From TMP-24 sp964600685 (GTDB lineage Bacteria > Pseudomonadota > Alphaproteobacteria > Rhodobacterales > Rhodobacteraceae), in contig CAZRKU010000076.1 of assembly GCA_964600685.1 (NCBI GenBank), positions 1-14,646 on the forward strand: a DNA stretch of 14,646 bases. Direction: 5' to 3'. Position 1 is the first letter of the stretch. Every line of letters starts with the position of its first letter. The notes beneath the pieces were generated by a model that was given only the letters and a program-made list of their open reading frames with translations, made no database searches and had not been told where the DNA came from. Position numbers and translations under genes: made by a program. Positions 1 to 6,470 of the stretch are shown piece by piece.

Positions 1-2
1 AG

Positions 3-92
3 TGGCGGAGCCGAAGGGATTCGAACCCTCGAGACGGTTCCCCGTCTGCGCCCTTAGCAGGGGCGTGCCTTCGACCACTCGGCCACAGCTCC
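3..92 (-). tRNA. tRNA-Ser(GCU)
   Basis: Read on the minus strand this folds as a complete class II tRNA: acceptor GGAGCTG paired with CGGCTCC, discriminator G, a genomically encoded CCA (positions 3-5), D arm GCC/GGC, anticodon stem CGCCC/GGGCG around the loop CTGCTAA, a long variable arm with stem AGACGG/CCGTCT, and a T arm with loop TTCGAAT. The anticodon GCT (positions 56-58) reads the serine codons AGC and AGU. The long variable arm is the expected identity element of tRNA-Ser. All 90 nt are inside the window; its 3' terminator would lie beyond the left edge. Confidence 0.97.
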
Positions 93-99
93 GCCGACC

Positions 100-128
100 C
101 GTTTAGTGGCAGGCGCGGACGGGGGCAA
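100..128 (-). promoter_or_regulatory. candidate sigma-70 promoter of tRNA-Ser
   Basis: On the minus strand a TTGCCC box (123-128) is followed after 17 bp by TAAACG (100-105), just before the tRNA 5' end at 92. Spacing and the TTG of the -35 box fit a housekeeping promoter, but the -10 box is poor and would leave only a very short 5' leader for RNase P. Confidence 0.3.
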
Positions 129-155
129 GGGGAAATGGTGAGGGGACGGGGCCGC

Positions 156-198
156 CATCCGTATGCCAGACGTATGGCATGCGTATGGCATGCGGATG
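156..198. repeat. compound inverted/tandem repeat of a TATGGCATG unit
   Basis: The 11-bp unit CGTATGGCATG occurs twice in exact tandem (171-181 and 182-192). An inverted copy, TATGCCA, lies just to the left. The outer arms CATCCGTATGCCA (156-168) and TGGCATGCGGATG (186-198) are complementary at 12 of 13 positions. The element lies upstream of tRNA-Ser and downstream of ychF. It could be an operator or a structured RNA; nothing decides between these. Confidence 0.7.
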
Positions 199-406
199 TA
201 CGTCCCTGTGCCGCAGCCGCCGGGATATTGCGCGCATCCGGGAGGCGTCCTGGCGCGCATCGGGACGGGAAGCGCAGCGTCCCGGACCGGCTTTCGGAGG
301 CAGGCGAGCGCCGGGCCGAGGGGACGGCGGCTCCGCAAGCGTTGGCGCTTTCGACGGCGCGGGATCCCGGCGCGGAGAGCCGCGGCCAGATCAGCGGCGG
401 GCCGCC

Positions 407-1504
407 TCAGGCGTTGAACAGGAAATGCAGGACATCCCCGTCCTTGACCTCATAGGTCTTGCCTTCGACCCGGAACTTGCCGGCCTCCTTGGCGCCGGTC
501 TCGCCGTTGCCGGCGATATAGTCGTCATAGGCCACGGTTTCGGCGCGGATGAAGCCTTTCTCGAAATCGCCGTGGATGACGCCTGCGGCCTGGGGCGCGA
601 GGGTGCCCTGCTGGATCGTCCAGGCGCGGGCCTCCTTGGGACCGACGGTGAAATAGGTCTGCAGGCCGAGAAGCGTGTGGCCGGCGCGGATCAGCCGGTC
701 GAGACCCGCCTCGTGCAGGCCCATTTCCTCGAGGAACATCTGGGCCTCGTCGGGGGCGAGCTGGCTGATCTCCTCCTCGATCCGGGCGGAGATGATGACG
801 GAGGCGGCGCCCTGCCCGGCGGCCATTTCGGCGACGCGGGCCGACTGGCTGTTGCCGGTGGCGGCCGAGGCTTCCGCGACGTTGCAGACGTAGAGGACGG
901 GTTTGGCGGTCAGAAGCTGCAACAGGCGCCATTGTTTCTGATCCTCGTCGGCCACCTGCACCGTGCGGGCGGGCTGGCCCTGTTCGAGGGCGGCCTGCGC
1001 CACGGCCAGCAGCCGGTCCTGATCGAGGCTTTCCTTGTCGCCGCCCTTGAGCTTGCGGGCGAGGTTGGCGCGGCGGCGCTCGATGGATTCGAGATCGGCG
1101 AGCATCAGTTCGGTTTCGATGGTTTCGGCGTCGGCCACCGGGTCGATCCGCCCCTCCACATGGGTGATGTCGCCGTCCTCGAAGCAGCGCAGGACGTGGG
1201 CGATGGCGTCGCATTCGCGGATGTTGGCGAGGAACTGGTTGCCGAGGCCTTCGCCGCGCGAGGCGCCGCGCACGAGGCCGGCGATATCGACGAAGGTCAT
1301 GCGGGTCGGGATGATCTGTTTCGATCCGGCGATGGCGGCGAGCCTGTCGAGGCGCGCGTCGGGGACCGCCACTTCGCCCACGTTCGGCTCGATCGTGCAG
1401 AAGGGGAAGTTGGCGGCCTGCGCCGCGGCGGTGCGCGTCAGGGCGTTGAAGAGCGTCGACTTGCCGACGTTGGGAAGCCCCACGATACCCATCTTGAACC
1501 CCAT
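407..1504 (-). CDS. ychF: redox-regulated ribosome-binding ATPase YchF (OLA1 family)
   Basis: A 365-residue protein, the usual length for YchF. Visible motifs are the P-loop GLPNVGKST (residues 9-17), DIAGL as G3 (73-77), and NVAE (208-211) in place of the NKxD motif. That substitution marks this Obg-related family as preferring ATP over GTP. The last ~85 residues, from LQTYFTVG (281) on, form the TGS domain. YchF is a cytosolic P-loop ATPase that binds ribosomes and is linked to translation control and oxidative stress. The start at 1504 is preferred over longer in-frame readings because AGGAGGG (1509-1515, minus) precedes it directly and the family N-terminus begins here. It is separated from the propeller gene by 158 bp of hairpins and repeats, so it is probably transcribed on its own. 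Confidence 0.97.
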   Translation of the reverse strand: MGFKMGIVGLPNVGKSTLFNALTRTAAAQAANFPFCTIEPNVGEVAVPDARLDRLAAIAGSKQIIPTRMTFVDIAGLVRGASRGEGLGNQFLANIRECDAIAHVLRCFEDGDITHVEGRIDPVADAETIETELMLADLESIERRRANLARKLKGGDKESLDQDRLLAVAQAALEQGQPARTVQVADEDQKQWRLLQLLTAKPVLYVCNVAEASAATGNSQSARVAEMAAGQGAASVIISARIEEEISQLAPDEAQMFLEEMGLHEAGLDRLIRAGHTLLGLQTYFTVGPKEARAWTIQQGTLAPQAAGVIHGDFEKGFIRAETVAYDDYIAGNGETGAKEAGKFRVEGKTYEVKDGDVLHFLFNA

Positions 1505-1568
1505 CGGACCCTCCTGTCGGTGAACCGGGTGGCATCTAATGCAGGAACGCGGCAGATGGAAGATGTTT

Positions 1569-1585
1569 CGCCCCTGAGCGGGGCG
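1569..1585. repeat. small hairpin upstream of ychF
   Basis: CGCCCC (1569-1574) and GGGGCG (1580-1585) form a 6-bp stem with a 5-nt loop. It lies about 65 bp upstream of the ychF start, next to the larger GC-rich hairpin. Its role is unknown; no T-run follows on either strand. Confidence 0.5.
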
Positions 1586-1589
1586 ATCA

Positions 1590-1640
1590 GCGGGGGGCTG
1601 TCTGCCCCCCGCACCCCCCGAGGATATTTGGGCCACAATG
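1590..1640. repeat. GC-rich hairpin with conserved-looking tail (probable dispersed intergenic repeat)
   Basis: GCGGGGGGC (1590-1598) and GCCCCCCGC (1604-1612) pair perfectly over 9 bp around the loop TGTCT. A tail ACCCCCCGAGGATATTTGGG follows, with AATGAAAG just beyond. From memory, near-identical hairpin-plus-tail elements are scattered through Rhodobacterales intergenic regions; this cannot be checked here. It sits between the end of the propeller gene and the start of ychF. It could end transcription of the propeller gene, but the minus strand has no T-run after the stem. Confidence 0.6.
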
Positions 1641-1662
1641 AAAGCGCGCCCCGAAAAGCGGG

Positions 1663-2754
1663 TTACGGCGCGAAGGCGAGGGCGGCGATGGGGGGCAGGT
1701 GGGCGGAGAGCAGCTGCCATCCCCGACCCTGGTCGGAGGAGGCCCAGAGGTTGCCGGTGGTCGAGCCGATGGCGAGGCGCTGGCCGGTCCGGTCGATGAT
1801 CAGTGCGTGGCGGTAGATCAGGTCGTAGCTTGGTGCCTGCGGCAGGCCCTGATCGTGGCTTCGGAACGTCTGGCCACCGTCGCGGGTTTCGGTCACGACG
1901 AGTTTGCCGTTCACCGGGACGCGGACCTCGTCCTTCTGGGCCGGGGCGAAGAAGGCGCGGTCGCGGTCGGTCGGGTGGGGCGCGACGCCGAAGCCGAAGC
2001 TGGAAGGGTGGACGCCCCTGCTTTCGCGGAAGGTGCGGCCGCCGTCGTCGGAGACATAGATGCCGCAATGATGCTGGCACCAGATCCGGTCGGGGTCGGC
2101 GGGCGAGGCGGCGAGCAGGTGGGGATCCTGCAGCACCGGATCGGCCTCGAGGCCGGGGGGCATGTAGGTGGCCTCGAACCCCTGGCCGCCGAGATCCCAG
2201 GTCTGTCCGCCGTCATGGGTGATCCACAATCCGCCGACCGAGACGCCGACGATCAGGTGGGCGCTGTCGCGCGGATCGACGAGGATCGAGTGGATGCCGG
2301 GATGGTCGTAGCCCGCGCCGAACCAGCGCGGCCGTTCGGGGCGGTTCCAGAGGCCTTGATTGAGCTGCCAGCCGTCGCCCCGGTCGTCGGAGCGGAACAG
2401 CCCGCCGGGCAACGTGCCGGCCCAGATCGTGCCGGGCTGGTCGGTGCCGCCGGGCGCGAAGCACCAGATCATCTCCACCGAAGGGGCTTCGGCCAGGTCG
2501 GAGGCGGGAAAGGCCGGGGCGGCGAGTTCGGTCCAGCTCTGGCCCCGGTCGGTGGAACGGTGGAACTTGCAGCCGAAATGGCCGTGCGCGAGGGCCGCAT
2601 AGAGCGTTCCGTCGCGCGGGTCATCAAGGATGGCGGTCACCGGGGCGGCGAGGAAGGCGGGCGGGCCAGCCATGGTCCAGCCCGCCGGACCCGCCGCTGC
2701 GCCCTCGTCAAACCGGAAAAGCCCCTTGCGGCTTCCCACCCAGAGTATTGCCAT
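1663..2754 (-). CDS. BNR/Asp-box beta-propeller protein (sialidase/sortilin-like fold, function unknown)
   Basis: A 363-residue protein with no signal peptide. Six Asp-box motifs (S/T-x-D-x-G-x-T/S-W/F) lie at about residues 67-74, 122-129, 179-186, 235-242, 290-297 and 339-346. Spacing of about 50 residues predicts a six-bladed propeller. Such proteins are often named exo-alpha-sialidase or glycosyl hydrolase, but the Asp boxes are structural and I see no sialidase Arg triad or FRIP motif, so an enzymatic role is not supported. The start at 2754 is chosen for GGGGAGG (2760-2766, minus) 5 nt upstream. It starts 19 bp after the stop of the MoaD/ThiS-like gene on the same strand, so the two are almost certainly co-transcribed. 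The HHC and WCQ region around residues 226-230 could bind metal; this is speculation. Confidence 0.85.
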   Translation of the reverse strand: MAILWVGSRKGLFRFDEGAAAGPAGWTMAGPPAFLAAPVTAILDDPRDGTLYAALAHGHFGCKFHRSTDRGQSWTELAAPAFPASDLAEAPSVEMIWCFAPGGTDQPGTIWAGTLPGGLFRSDDRGDGWQLNQGLWNRPERPRWFGAGYDHPGIHSILVDPRDSAHLIVGVSVGGLWITHDGGQTWDLGGQGFEATYMPPGLEADPVLQDPHLLAASPADPDRIWCQHHCGIYVSDDGGRTFRESRGVHPSSFGFGVAPHPTDRDRAFFAPAQKDEVRVPVNGKLVVTETRDGGQTFRSHDQGLPQAPSYDLIYRHALIIDRTGQRLAIGSTTGNLWASSDQGRGWQLLSAHLPPIAALAFAP

Positions 2755-2773
2755 GATTGCCTCCCCTCCCCGC

Positions 2774-3043
2774 TCAGCCGCCTGACAGGGCCTGCAGCAC
2801 ATAGACTTCCGATGACGGGCCGACCGGGTCGGAAAGATGCACGCGGTCGCGGATCATCGTGCGATCGACGAAGATGTTCACATGTTTGCGCACCCGCCCC
2901 TGTTCGTCGAGCACATAGGCTTTCAGGAGCGGGTCGTCGGCAAGGCCCGCCTCCAGCACCGCCCGCACCGTGTCGCCCGGCGCGCGGAGCGACGGCGCGG
3001 GGCGGTGGCGGACGAGGGTCGAGGTGAAGTGCAGCGTGGCCAT
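2774..3043 (-). CDS. MoaD/ThiS-family ubiquitin-like protein
   Basis: An 89-residue protein with the length and pattern of a beta-grasp sulfur carrier. It starts MATLHFTSTL, has a central KHVNIFVD strand, and ends exactly in Leu-Ser-Gly-Gly. In MoaD, ThiS and related proteins the terminal Gly-Gly is adenylated by an E1-like enzyme and then carries a thiocarboxylate or is conjugated to protein. No MoeB/ThiF-like enzyme and no molybdopterin or thiamine gene is visible here, so this is likely neither MoaD nor ThiS itself. It is the first gene of a two-gene unit with the propeller protein. It is divergent from trpA, with 172 bp between the two starts. The alternative start at 3058 would add MKGQA; 3043 is preferred because of its ribosome binding site. 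Confidence 0.85.
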   Translation of the reverse strand: MATLHFTSTLVRHRPAPSLRAPGDTVRAVLEAGLADDPLLKAYVLDEQGRVRKHVNIFVDRTMIRDRVHLSDPVGPSSEVYVLQALSGG

Positions 3044-3049
3044 CGCTTG

Positions 3050-3055
3050 TCCCTT
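3050..3055 (-). promoter_or_regulatory. ribosome binding site deciding the MoaD/ThiS-like start
   Basis: AAGGGA on the minus strand lies 6 nt before the ATG at 3043 and inside the codons that would follow the alternative ATG at 3058. This favours 3043. No comparable site precedes 3058. Confidence 0.6.
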
Positions 3056-3215
3056 CATTGTGCCGATCGTCCCACAGAACGGCGCGCCGCGCCATTGCCG
3101 GATGGGTCCGCGGGGCAGGCACCCCTCCCGGCCGGAACTACCGGCGGGTCGCGCCGCCCCATTGCTTTTCGGCCCGCTTTTCTGCAAGAGGCGGGGGAGT
3201 GCAGGAGAGTGCCCC

Positions 3216-4007
3216 ATGACCCGGATCGAGAAGAAGTTCGCCGCCCTTCGCGCCGAAGGCAAGAAGGCCTTCGTGTCCTACATCATGGCGGGTGATCCCG
3301 ATCTGGCGACGTCGCTTGAGCTGATGAAGGGGCTGCCGGAGGCGGGCGTCGATGTGATCGAACTGGGCATGCCCTTCACCGATCCGATGGCCGATGGGCC
3401 GACGATCCAGCTGGCCGGTCAGCGGGCGCTCGACGGCGGCCAGACCCTGCAAAAGACGCTCGACATGGTGGCGGAGTTCCGCAAGGGCGACGACCGGACG
3501 CCGATCGTGATGATGGGCTATTACAACCCGATCTATTCGCGGGGCGTGGACCGGTTCCTGGCCGATGCGAAAACGGCGGGCGTGGACGGGCTGATCGTCG
3601 TCGACCTGCCGCCGGAGGAGGATGCGGAACTGTGCCTCCCGGCACAGAAGGCGGGGCTGAACTTCATCCGGCTGGCCACGCCCACCACCGACGCCAGGCG
3701 CCTGCCCAAGGTGCTGCAGAACACCTCGGGGTTCGTCTATTATGTCTCGATCACCGGAATCACCGGGGCGGCGGCGGCAGAGGCCGCCGATGTGGCCCCG
3801 GAAGTGGCGCGGATCAAGGCCTCGACCGATCTGCCGGTGATCGTGGGCTTCGGCATCACCACCCCGGAGGCCGCGCGTTCCATCGCCTCGGTCGCGGATG
3901 GCTGCGTGGTCGGATCGGCCATCGTCAAGGAAGTCGGCGCGCGCAGGCCGGTGGCCGATGTGCTGGGTTTTGTCGCGCGGCTGGCGAAGGGTGCCCATTC
4001 GGCCTGA
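3216..4007 (+). CDS. trpA: tryptophan synthase alpha subunit
   Basis: A 263-residue TIM-barrel protein. It cleaves indole-3-glycerol phosphate to indole and glyceraldehyde 3-phosphate and passes the indole to TrpB through the tunnel of the alpha2beta2 complex. The catalytic pair is in place: Glu49 in VIELG and Asp60 in PMADGPTIQ, the same numbering as in E. coli. Further family motifs are YYNPIY, VVDLPPEE, the loop with YYVSITGITGA, and the phosphate-binding GFGI and GSAIVK. AGGAGA (3203-3208) lies 7 nt before the ATG. The gene stands alone: its partner trpB is on the opposite strand about 9.8 kb away, and an intrinsic terminator follows 28 bp after its stop. No tryptophan leader peptide was seen upstream. 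Confidence 0.98.
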   Translation: MTRIEKKFAALRAEGKKAFVSYIMAGDPDLATSLELMKGLPEAGVDVIELGMPFTDPMADGPTIQLAGQRALDGGQTLQKTLDMVAEFRKGDDRTPIVMMGYYNPIYSRGVDRFLADAKTAGVDGLIVVDLPPEEDAELCLPAQKAGLNFIRLATPTTDARRLPKVLQNTSGFVYYVSITGITGAAAAEAADVAPEVARIKASTDLPVIVGFGITTPEAARSIASVADGCVVGSAIVKEVGARRPVADVLGFVARLAKGAHSA

Positions 4008-4035
4008 GTTGGCCGGCTGTCGCAGTATTTCAGCA

Positions 4036-4064
4036 CCCGGCCCCCTGGCCGGGCGTTTTGTTTT
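4036..4064 (+). terminator. intrinsic terminator of trpA
   Basis: CCCGGCC (4036-4042) and GGCCGGG (4047-4053) form a perfect 7-bp stem with loop CCCT. TTTTGTTTT follows at 4056-4064. It lies 28 bp after the trpA stop and separates trpA from lldD. Confidence 0.88.
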
Positions 4065-4091
4065 CTGCGGCCATTGCAGGCCCCCGATGAA

Positions 4092-4108
4092 ACCGGCAGT
4101 TTGCCGGT
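4092..4108 (+). promoter_or_regulatory. short hairpin in the lldD leader
   Basis: ACCGGCA (4092-4098) and TGCCGGT (4102-4108) form a perfect 7-bp inverted repeat with a 3-nt spacer. It ends 7 nt before the ribosome binding site CCGGAG (4115-4120). Its position suggests an operator or a leader structure affecting lldD translation; neither is shown. Confidence 0.45.
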
Positions 4109-4128
4109 GCCAGTCCGGAGTGCTCCCC

Positions 4129-5292
4129 ATGCCGATCATCACCTGCATCGACGATCTGAAGGCGCTGCACCGCCGCCGCGCCCCGAAGATGTTCTTCGAC
4201 TATGTCGAAAGCGGCAGCTACACCGAGCAGACCTTCCGCGAGAACACCACGGATTTCGCCGAGATCCGCCTGCGCCAGAAGGTGGCGGTCGACATGCTCG
4301 GGCGGACGACCGAAAGCATGATGATCGGCGAAAGCTGCGCGATGCCGGTGGCGCTGGCCCCGGTCGGCATGGCCGGGATGCAATCGGCGGACGGGGAGAT
4401 CAAGGCGGCCCGCGCGGCCGAAGCCTTCGGCGTGCCTTTTACACTGTCCACCATGTCGATCTGTTCGATCGAGGACATCGCCGAACATACGACCAGGCCC
4501 TTCTGGTTCCAGCTTTACGTGATGAAGGACGAGGAATTCGTGGCCGGTGCCATCGAACGGGCCAGACGCGCGGGCTGTTCGGCGCTTGTCCTGACGCTGG
4601 ACCTGCAAATCCTCGGGCAGCGGCACAAGGACATCAAGAACGACCTGACCGCGCCGCCCCGGCTGACGCTGAAGAACCTCGTCAATCTGGCGACCAAGCC
4701 GCACTGGGTGGTGGGCATGGCGATGACGCGGCACCATACGTTCCGCAATATCGTCGGCCATGCGAAGGGGGTCGGTGACCTGCGGTCGCTGATGAGCTGG
4801 ACGAACGAACAGTTCGACCCGCAACTCGACTGGTCGAAGATCGCGAAGATCCGCGACCAGTGGGGCGGCAAGCTGATCCTGAAGGGGATACTGGACGAAG
4901 AGGATGCCCGGCGGGCCGCGGACTTCGGCGCCGATGCGATCCTCGTGTCGAACCACGGCGGGCGGCAGCTTGACGGGGCCCTGTCGTCGATCCGGATGCT
5001 GCCGAGGATCGTCAAGGCGGTGGGCGGGCGGACGGAGATCTTCCTCGACAGCGGCATCCGCTCGGGTCAGGACATCCTCAAGGCGCTGGCGATGGGGGCG
5101 CAGGGCACGTTCATCGGGCGATCCTACATCTATGGCTTGGGGGCGATGGGCCAGGCGGGCGTGACCAGGGCGCTGGAGATCCTGCAGAAGGAACTCGACA
5201 TCACCATGGCGCTCTGCGGGGAAAAGACCGTGCGGGGGCTGGGGCGCCACAACCTGCTGATCCCCGAAGGGTTCGAGAGCCGCTACCGCTGA
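4129..5292 (+). CDS. lldD: FMN-dependent alpha-hydroxy-acid dehydrogenase, probable L-lactate dehydrogenase
   Basis: A 387-residue protein, the normal length for LldD. It oxidises L-lactate to pyruvate with FMN and passes electrons to the respiratory chain at the inner membrane. Active-site residues are recognisable: Tyr25 (FDYVESGS), Tyr130 (FQLYV), Asp158 (LTLDLQ), Lys252 (LILKG), and His276 and Arg279 in SNHGGRQLDG. The FMN phosphate site is near DSGIRSGQD and GTFIGR. Homologues that act on glycolate or mandelate share these residues, so substrate is inferred from overall likeness. The start at 4129 is chosen by CCGGAG 8 nt upstream; an ATG at 4087 would add an unlikely 14 residues. No lactate permease or LldR is adjacent. 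The gene converges on an MFS gene with 15 bp between stops. Confidence 0.93.
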   Translation: MPIITCIDDLKALHRRRAPKMFFDYVESGSYTEQTFRENTTDFAEIRLRQKVAVDMLGRTTESMMIGESCAMPVALAPVGMAGMQSADGEIKAARAAEAFGVPFTLSTMSICSIEDIAEHTTRPFWFQLYVMKDEEFVAGAIERARRAGCSALVLTLDLQILGQRHKDIKNDLTAPPRLTLKNLVNLATKPHWVVGMAMTRHHTFRNIVGHAKGVGDLRSLMSWTNEQFDPQLDWSKIAKIRDQWGGKLILKGILDEEDARRAADFGADAILVSNHGGRQLDGALSSIRMLPRIVKAVGGRTEIFLDSGIRSGQDILKALAMGAQGTFIGRSYIYGLGAMGQAGVTRALEILQKELDITMALCGEKTVRGLGRHNLLIPEGFESRYR

Positions 5293-5307
5293 GCGGCGCG
5301 GGGCTGT

Positions 5308-6456
5308 TCACTCGCCCGACCGCCGCCCGATGGCCCGCGCCAGTGGCAGGATCATCACCATCAGGACCGCGATCCCGGCAAAGGCCACACGCAGGCCGGC
5401 CCAATCCGCCACCTGCCCCATCAGCGTCGGACCGATGAAGAAGCCGGTGAAGCCGATCATCCAGGCGCGGCTGATCGCGTAGCCGCGCTGGTCGGGGCGC
5501 ACCATCTTGCCGAGGATCGAATTGGCCGAGGGCACGGTGACGGCGACGCCAAGACCCATCAGGCCGACGCCGAGAATGGCGATGGCCGGGCTTGGCGCGG
5601 CGGCAATCGCGACTGCGCCCAGGATGCCGACCGCCGCCGACCAGAAGATCAGCCCGGCCTCGCCCAGCCTTTGCGCCGCGAACTGGCCCGACAGGCGGCC
5701 GATGCCCATGGTCAGGCCCAGCATCATCGGGCCGAAACCGCCATCGCCGGCCGGGCCGCCCAGCGTGCGTTCGATATGCAGCGCCGACCAGCTGTCGGTC
5801 GCGTTTTCCGAGACGAAGGCCAGAAAGAGGATCGCCGCCACCGGCAGGACCGCACCCCAGAGCCCGTCATGCCCCGCGCCATCCGGGGCCTCGGGGGCGA
5901 CATGCCAGCCGTCCCGCTCGACCATTGGCAGGATGAGGAGGACCAGCGCCAGCCCGAGGAACGGAAAGAGCCACTCGGGCGGCCATCCGGCCCGCCGCGC
6001 CAGGCTGGCGGCCAGCGCGGAGCCGGCAAAGGCGAAGGAGAACATCGCATGGTTGAGGTTCATCAGATGCAGGCCGTGGCGTTCCTCCAGATCGCTCACG
6101 CGCATGTTCGAGCCGATGTCGAGCATCGAGACGCTGGCCCCCATGCCCGCGAGCGCGAAGGCGAAGGCAGGCACCGACCCGGCCAAGAGCGGAAAGAGGA
6201 GCGCGACCGACAGGATGAGCGCGGCCACCGGCAGCATCGCCCGGCCAAGCGCGCGGTTCAGCCGGGGCGCCAGCGCCATCGCGACGATCCCGCCCACCGC
6301 CGAGCCGATCAGCGCCAGCCCGAGTTCGCCATCGCTCGCGCCGATGCGCGCCTTGAAATCGGGGATATAGGCGGCAAAGCCCCCCCAGAAGATGCCGACG
6401 GCGGACAGGCCGGCAATCGGGGCGTGCGACAGGCGGAAGGCGGTGTGGATCGACAT
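5308..6456 (-). CDS. MFS transporter (YbjJ-like), second gene of a tandem pair
   Basis: A 382-residue, strongly hydrophobic protein with about 12 membrane segments and no signal peptide, so a polytopic inner-membrane carrier. It opens with hydrophobic TM1 (VGIFWGGFAAYIPDFK) and carries HLMNLNHAMFSF in the middle of the N-half and SWSALHIERTLGG after the central loop. These motifs recur in the neighbouring gene and resemble the YbjJ/fucose-permease-like part of the superfamily. Substrate unknown; sugar or drug efflux are both possible. The start at 6456 is 14 bp after the stop of its paralogue and has only a modest ribosome binding site (GGTGAG), consistent with translation coupled to the upstream gene. 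A 12-bp palindrome overlaps that junction. Confidence 0.88.
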   Translation of the reverse strand: MSIHTAFRLSHAPIAGLSAVGIFWGGFAAYIPDFKARIGASDGELGLALIGSAVGGIVAMALAPRLNRALGRAMLPVAALILSVALLFPLLAGSVPAFAFALAGMGASVSMLDIGSNMRVSDLEERHGLHLMNLNHAMFSFAFAGSALAASLARRAGWPPEWLFPFLGLALVLLILPMVERDGWHVAPEAPDGAGHDGLWGAVLPVAAILFLAFVSENATDSWSALHIERTLGGPAGDGGFGPMMLGLTMGIGRLSGQFAAQRLGEAGLIFWSAAVGILGAVAIAAAPSPAIAILGVGLMGLGVAVTVPSANSILGKMVRPDQRGYAISRAWMIGFTGFFIGPTLMGQVADWAGLRVAFAGIAVLMVMILPLARAIGRRSGE

Positions 6457-6470
6457 GGCTCACCAAAGTT

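Larger units (their letters stand above)
93..406. other. non-coding stretch between tRNA-Ser and ychF
   Basis: No convincing gene is seen in these 314 bp. The reading frames present are Arg/Pro-rich products of GC-rich DNA with no ribosome binding site or recognisable protein. The stretch holds the likely tRNA promoter (near 100-128), a compound direct and inverted repeat at 156-198, and a CGGGATCCCG palindrome inside a GGCGCGG direct repeat near 355-376. No hairpin plus T-run terminator for ychF was found. Confidence 0.6.

Noticed and set aside
54..338. 94-codon minus-strand open frame over the tRNA gene
   Set aside because: It reads through the tRNA sequence and has no recognisable protein features.
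135..455. Small plus-strand open frames between tRNA-Ser and ychF
   Set aside because: Arg/Pro/Ala-rich, several overlapping frames open at once, no ribosome binding site, and they run into the antisense of ychF.
179..1816. Long plus-strand frame antisense to ychF
   Set aside because: Typical open antisense frame of GC-rich coding DNA; ychF on the other strand is a full-length, motif-complete gene.
1699..3027. Long plus-strand frame antisense to the propeller gene
   Set aside because: No start signals and no family; the minus strand has a complete six-blade repeat protein.
3092..3145. Palindromes in the trpA/MoaD divergent region (GGCGCGCC, GCCGG/CCGGC)
   Set aside because: Short and purely GC, expected often by chance at this base composition; no match to a known operator.
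5279..5297. GCCGCT/AGCGGC hairpin at the convergent lldD/MFS ends
   Set aside because: Only 6 bp, overlaps the lldD stop and lacks a T-run on both strands; too weak to call a terminator.
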